Origin: an uncultured Porphyromonadaceae bacterium
Lineage (GTDB): Bacteria > Bacteroidota > Bacteroidia > Bacteroidales > Muribaculaceae
Direction: 5' to 3'
Assembly (NCBI GenBank): GCA_900551515.1
Contig: URWH01000088.1
Span: 1-7,450, forward strand
DNA: 7,450 bases
Each line of letters opens with the position of its first letter. Positions within the stretch are counted from its first letter, which is position 1. Of this stretch, positions 5,000 to 7,450 are shown in pieces. The position numbers and the translations under genes are program-made. The notes under the pieces are model-generated. The model was not told the DNA's origin and ran no database searches. It saw only the letters and a list, made by a program, of their open reading frames with translations.

Positions 5000-6627
5000 A
5001 TATCCGACAATACATAAAATGGCTCTACGGACTGTCGGCCGGCCAGCGCGGGCGCATGGCTCTGCGCATAGCCGCCGGGGTGGTGCGCGTGGGCGTGGCG
5101 CTGACATTCGTGTGGCTGTGCAAGCAGATGGTCGACGCCGCGGTGACGTCCGGGTGGTCGATGCCGCTGTGGCCTTACGTGTGGGCGCTCATCGGATGCA
5201 TGGTCGTGCAGATAGGGCTTGGCGCCGCAGTGTCGCGCATCGGCGTGACGACTACCGCCCGCGCTACTAACAGGCTGCGCCTGAGGATGTTTGAGCAATC
5301 GATGCGGGCGCTTTACGGCCGGTCGCTCCATTCGGCCGACACCGTGGAACGGATGCGCAAGGACACCGACACGGTGGCCGATCTCGTGAGCGTGGCGGTG
5401 CCAGATGTTATCGTGACGCTGGTTCAGCTCGCGGCGGCCTTCGTGTTTCTGGCTATGCTCGACTGGCGTCTGGCGCTGGTGATGGTGGCAATCATGCCGC
5501 TGGCGCTGCTGCTGGGGAAGGCTTTTTTGCGGCGCATGCGCCGGCTTTCGTCGCGCATCCGTCAGCTCGATTCGGCTGTGAACCGTCATGTGCAGGAGCA
5601 TCTCCACCACCGCTATGTCGACGTCGCCTTTCAGGCCGAGGGTCGGGCCGTGACGCGGATGGAGCGGCTGCAGATGAGGCTGTTGCGTCTGATAGTGCGC
5701 CGCAACAACTATTCGCTGTTCTCGCGCATGATGATACAGGCGGGATTCATGGCCGGCTATCTGACGGCTTTCGTGTGGGGCGTCTACGGCCTCGCTTCGG
5801 GCGCCGTGACTTTCGGCGTGATGACTGCATTCCTGCAGCTCGTCAGCCAGGTGCAGCGGCCGGCCATAGAATTGGCGCAGAAGCTGCCCGGATTTGTCTA
5901 CGGCATGGCTTCGGCCGAGCGCATCGTGGCTGTGACCGAAGCGCCTGCCGAGGAGGAGGTGTTGCCCACCGGGCTGCCCGCCGCACCCGTGGGGATGCGC
6001 CTTGACGATGTGACATTCCGGTATGACGACGGCGAGGAGCCGGTGATAAGCCGCCTGTCGGCCCACTTCGAGGCGGGCCGGATGACGGCGGTGACGGGGC
6101 TTACCGGCGCCGGTAAGACTACGCTGCTGCGTCTGCTGATGGCCTTCGTGCACCCGACGTCGGGACGTGTGGTCTACACCGGATCCGACGGACAGGAAGC
6201 TGATTCGTCGGCTGCCACACGGTCGCATATCGTTTATGTACCTCAGGGCAACACGCTGCTGTCGACCACCATACGCAGCAATCTCGCCATGGCGCGGCCC
6301 GCTGCCACGGAGGCCGAGATGCGCCGGGCGCTTGAGCTGGCGTGCTGCGATTTTGTCGACGAGTTGCCTGCGGGCCTCGACACCCGCCTCGACGAGGGGG
6401 GCGCGAAGCTCTCCGAAGGGCAGGCGCAGCGCATAGCGATAGCGCGCGGACTGCTGCGCGACCGGCCTGTGCTGCTGCTCGACGAGCCGACGTCGGCCCT
6501 CGATCCCGAGACCGAGTCGCGGCTGCTTGACAATCTGTCGGCGCTCGTTCCGGGCCATACGGTGGTGATAATCACCCACCGGATGCCGACGGCTGCGGCT
6601 TGCGATGCGCGGATAGCCTTGTCGTAA
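4996..6627 (+). CDS. ABC exporter, fused permease and ATPase (type IV, half-transporter)
   Basis: This 543-residue half-transporter should work as a homodimer in the inner membrane, using ATP to export a substrate. The N-terminal membrane domain (about 15-300) has six predicted helices, clearest near 21-41, 59-81, 133-155, 158-178 and 243-265. The nucleotide-binding domain starts near 333 and has Walker A GLTGAGKTT (368-376), Q-loop Q417 in YVPQGN, signature LSEGQ (472-476), Walker B VLLLDEP (492-498), D-loop SALD and H-loop H528, so it should hydrolyse ATP. There is no N-terminal C39 peptidase domain. The start at 4996 gives the usual short cytoplasmic helix, and the longer in-frame start at 4858 lies deep in the peptidase gene. 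The ATGA overlap with that gene suggests a shared task, perhaps cleavage and export of a peptide. The chain stops only 15 residues after the H-loop histidine, so the usual end of the ATPase domain is missing or very short. The substrate is unknown. Confidence 0.93.
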   Translation: MNIRQYIKWLYGLSAGQRGRMALRIAAGVVRVGVALTFVWLCKQMVDAAVTSGWSMPLWPYVWALIGCMVVQIGLGAAVSRIGVTTTARATNRLRLRMFEQSMRALYGRSLHSADTVERMRKDTDTVADLVSVAVPDVIVTLVQLAAAFVFLAMLDWRLALVMVAIMPLALLLGKAFLRRMRRLSSRIRQLDSAVNRHVQEHLHHRYVDVAFQAEGRAVTRMERLQMRLLRLIVRRNNYSLFSRMMIQAGFMAGYLTAFVWGVYGLASGAVTFGVMTAFLQLVSQVQRPAIELAQKLPGFVYGMASAERIVAVTEAPAEEEVLPTGLPAAPVGMRLDDVTFRYDDGEEPVISRLSAHFEAGRMTAVTGLTGAGKTTLLRLLMAFVHPTSGRVVYTGSDGQEADSSAATRSHIVYVPQGNTLLSTTIRSNLAMARPAATEAEMRRALELACCDFVDELPAGLDTRLDEGGAKLSEGQAQRIAIARGLLRDRPVLLLDEPTSALDPETESRLLDNLSALVPGHTVVIITHRMPTAAACDARIALS

Positions 6628-6660
6628 AGGGGGGAGCGCACCGGGTGGTTATAGGCGCGG

Positions 6661-7450
6661 TCAGTTGCGTATTTTGGGGCTTAGAATGCGTTCGCCGAGA
6701 TATTTCGAAAGCTCTTTCTTGATGTTGTTGAGCTCCGATGCGCGTGTCATCAGTTCGCGCACGCGCGGCAGGCTCTCGGGCGAACCGGTGTAGATAGCGG
6801 CGATCGCCTCGTTGGTGTCCTTGATGTCGCATTCCACGAGGGCGCATTTGAGGTTGTAGACGGCGATGGGCACCAGCTCCGGGAGACGTTCGAGTTCGGT
6901 GGGGAGTTTGGCGAATTTCGTGTGGATCTTGCTCAGATGGTGGCGCGACATCACCAGGTCGGTGGTGAGGCGGCGCGTCAGGTCGTCGGCCGATGAGAGG
7001 AGGCGCGAGCTGATGTAGCCGGCTTTGTATTCCTCGAGGCGGCGGGCGCACTCTTCGGCGGCCGATTCGCGCAGCTCTTTTTCGCGGCGCTCGATGATGC
7101 TGAGCTCATCCTCGGTGCGGCGGATGTTGTCGATGCCTTCGGCAATCATGCGGCTGCGTTCGCGGTCCATCTCCTCGCTGTGGCGCTGAATGTCGTCGGC
7201 AGCATCGCCGCGTGCAATTTCCCGGGCGGCATCAAAGACGTGGCGGTAGGCCTCGTTGGCAAATGTGATCTCGTCGATGGCCAGCTCCTGGTCGATGTAT
7301 TCGATCACCGACATCGGCCGGAGGTCGCCCTGTTCGGTCTGAAACTCGCACATGAAGGCCATGCCGTAGCGGAGGATGTAGCGCAGGAGCTCGCGCTCGT
7401 AAGGCTCGAGGAAGTCGCGGCGGCGCCGTGCGGCAGTGTCGGCGGTGGCC
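6661..7450 (-). CDS. dnaG: DNA primase DnaG, C-terminal part (5' end off the window)
   Basis: About 262 codons of the C-terminal region are present, and the frame stays open to the window edge, so the zinc-binding and TOPRIM catalytic domains lie outside. The visible part begins with a stretch before EPYERELLRYILRYG and continues through a long, charged, partly coiled-coil segment (about 7080-7200 on the DNA). It closes with a helical hairpin ending NIKKELSKYLGERI, the usual end of Bacteroidales DnaG. This region binds the replicative helicase DnaB and recruits primase to the fork, where it lays down RNA primers. An internal ATG at 7362 is not the start, because homologous sequence continues upstream of it. 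The gene is convergent with the ABC exporter and 33 bases separate the two stops. No clear terminator hairpin with a T-tract is visible between them. Composition is high-GC and ordinary for a core gene. Confidence 0.9.
   Translation of the reverse strand, partial: ATADTAARRRRDFLEPYERELLRYILRYGMAFMCEFQTEQGDLRPMSVIEYIDQELAIDEITFANEAYRHVFDAAREIARGDAADDIQRHSEEMDRERSRMIAEGIDNIRRTEDELSIIERREKELRESAAEECARRLEEYKAGYISSRLLSSADDLTRRLTTDLVMSRHHLSKIHTKFAKLPTELERLPELVPIAVYNLKCALVECDIKDTNEAIAAIYTGSPESLPRVRELMTRASELNNIKKELSKYLGERILSPKIRN

Noticed and set aside
4783..6579. 598-residue open frame on the minus strand antisense to the peptidase and ABC genes
   Set aside because: It is rich in H, R, Q and P with no recognisable domain, and it lies opposite a complete ABC exporter with all its motifs. 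Long antisense frames are expected in DNA this GC-rich.
6628..6660. Shared bidirectional terminator between the ABC gene and dnaG
   Set aside because: Only short, interrupted pairings such as GCGC/GCGC with ACC/GGT can be drawn, and there is no T-tract in either direction.

Overview
The window most likely comes from a Bacteroidota chromosome, probably order Bacteroidales and perhaps the Muribaculaceae. No marker gene settles the family, so that level is a guess. The reasons are the two TAnnTTTG-type -7 promoter elements, each about 20 bp from a TTG/TTTG -33 element; starts without a Shine-Dalgarno sequence; and a DnaG C-terminus of the kind I associate with Bacteroidales. Base composition is uneven. 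Hand counts of single 60-base lines gave 32% GC (721-780) and 38% (421-480) in the left part, about 48% in hipA (1921-1980), and about 80% in the ABC gene (5041-5100).

Left part, minus strand (110-3053): a membrane acyltransferase of family 3, probably modifying a surface polysaccharide. Upstream of it is a two-gene HipBA-type toxin-antitoxin operon: a small XRE-family regulator followed 4 bases later by a HipA-family Ser/Thr kinase with an unrecognised C-terminal extension of about 70 residues. The operon has a good Bacteroidota-type promoter in the divergent gap at 3054-3286.

Right part, plus strand (3287-6627): a rightward gene set starting with an integral-membrane GT2-like glycosyltransferase whose usual DxD position is degenerate. 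Next comes a small S24/S26-family serine peptidase of the Ser-His, SipW/Sec11-like kind with no membrane anchor. Its stop codon overlaps (ATGA) the start of a single-chain ABC exporter. The coupling suggests that peptidase and exporter work together on an exported substrate, possibly a small peptide. No precursor gene is visible here.

Right edge (6661-7450, minus strand): the C-terminal part of DNA primase DnaG, convergent with the ABC gene and running off the window. It is a housekeeping anchor. No tRNA, rRNA, CRISPR array, insertion sequence or attachment site was seen.
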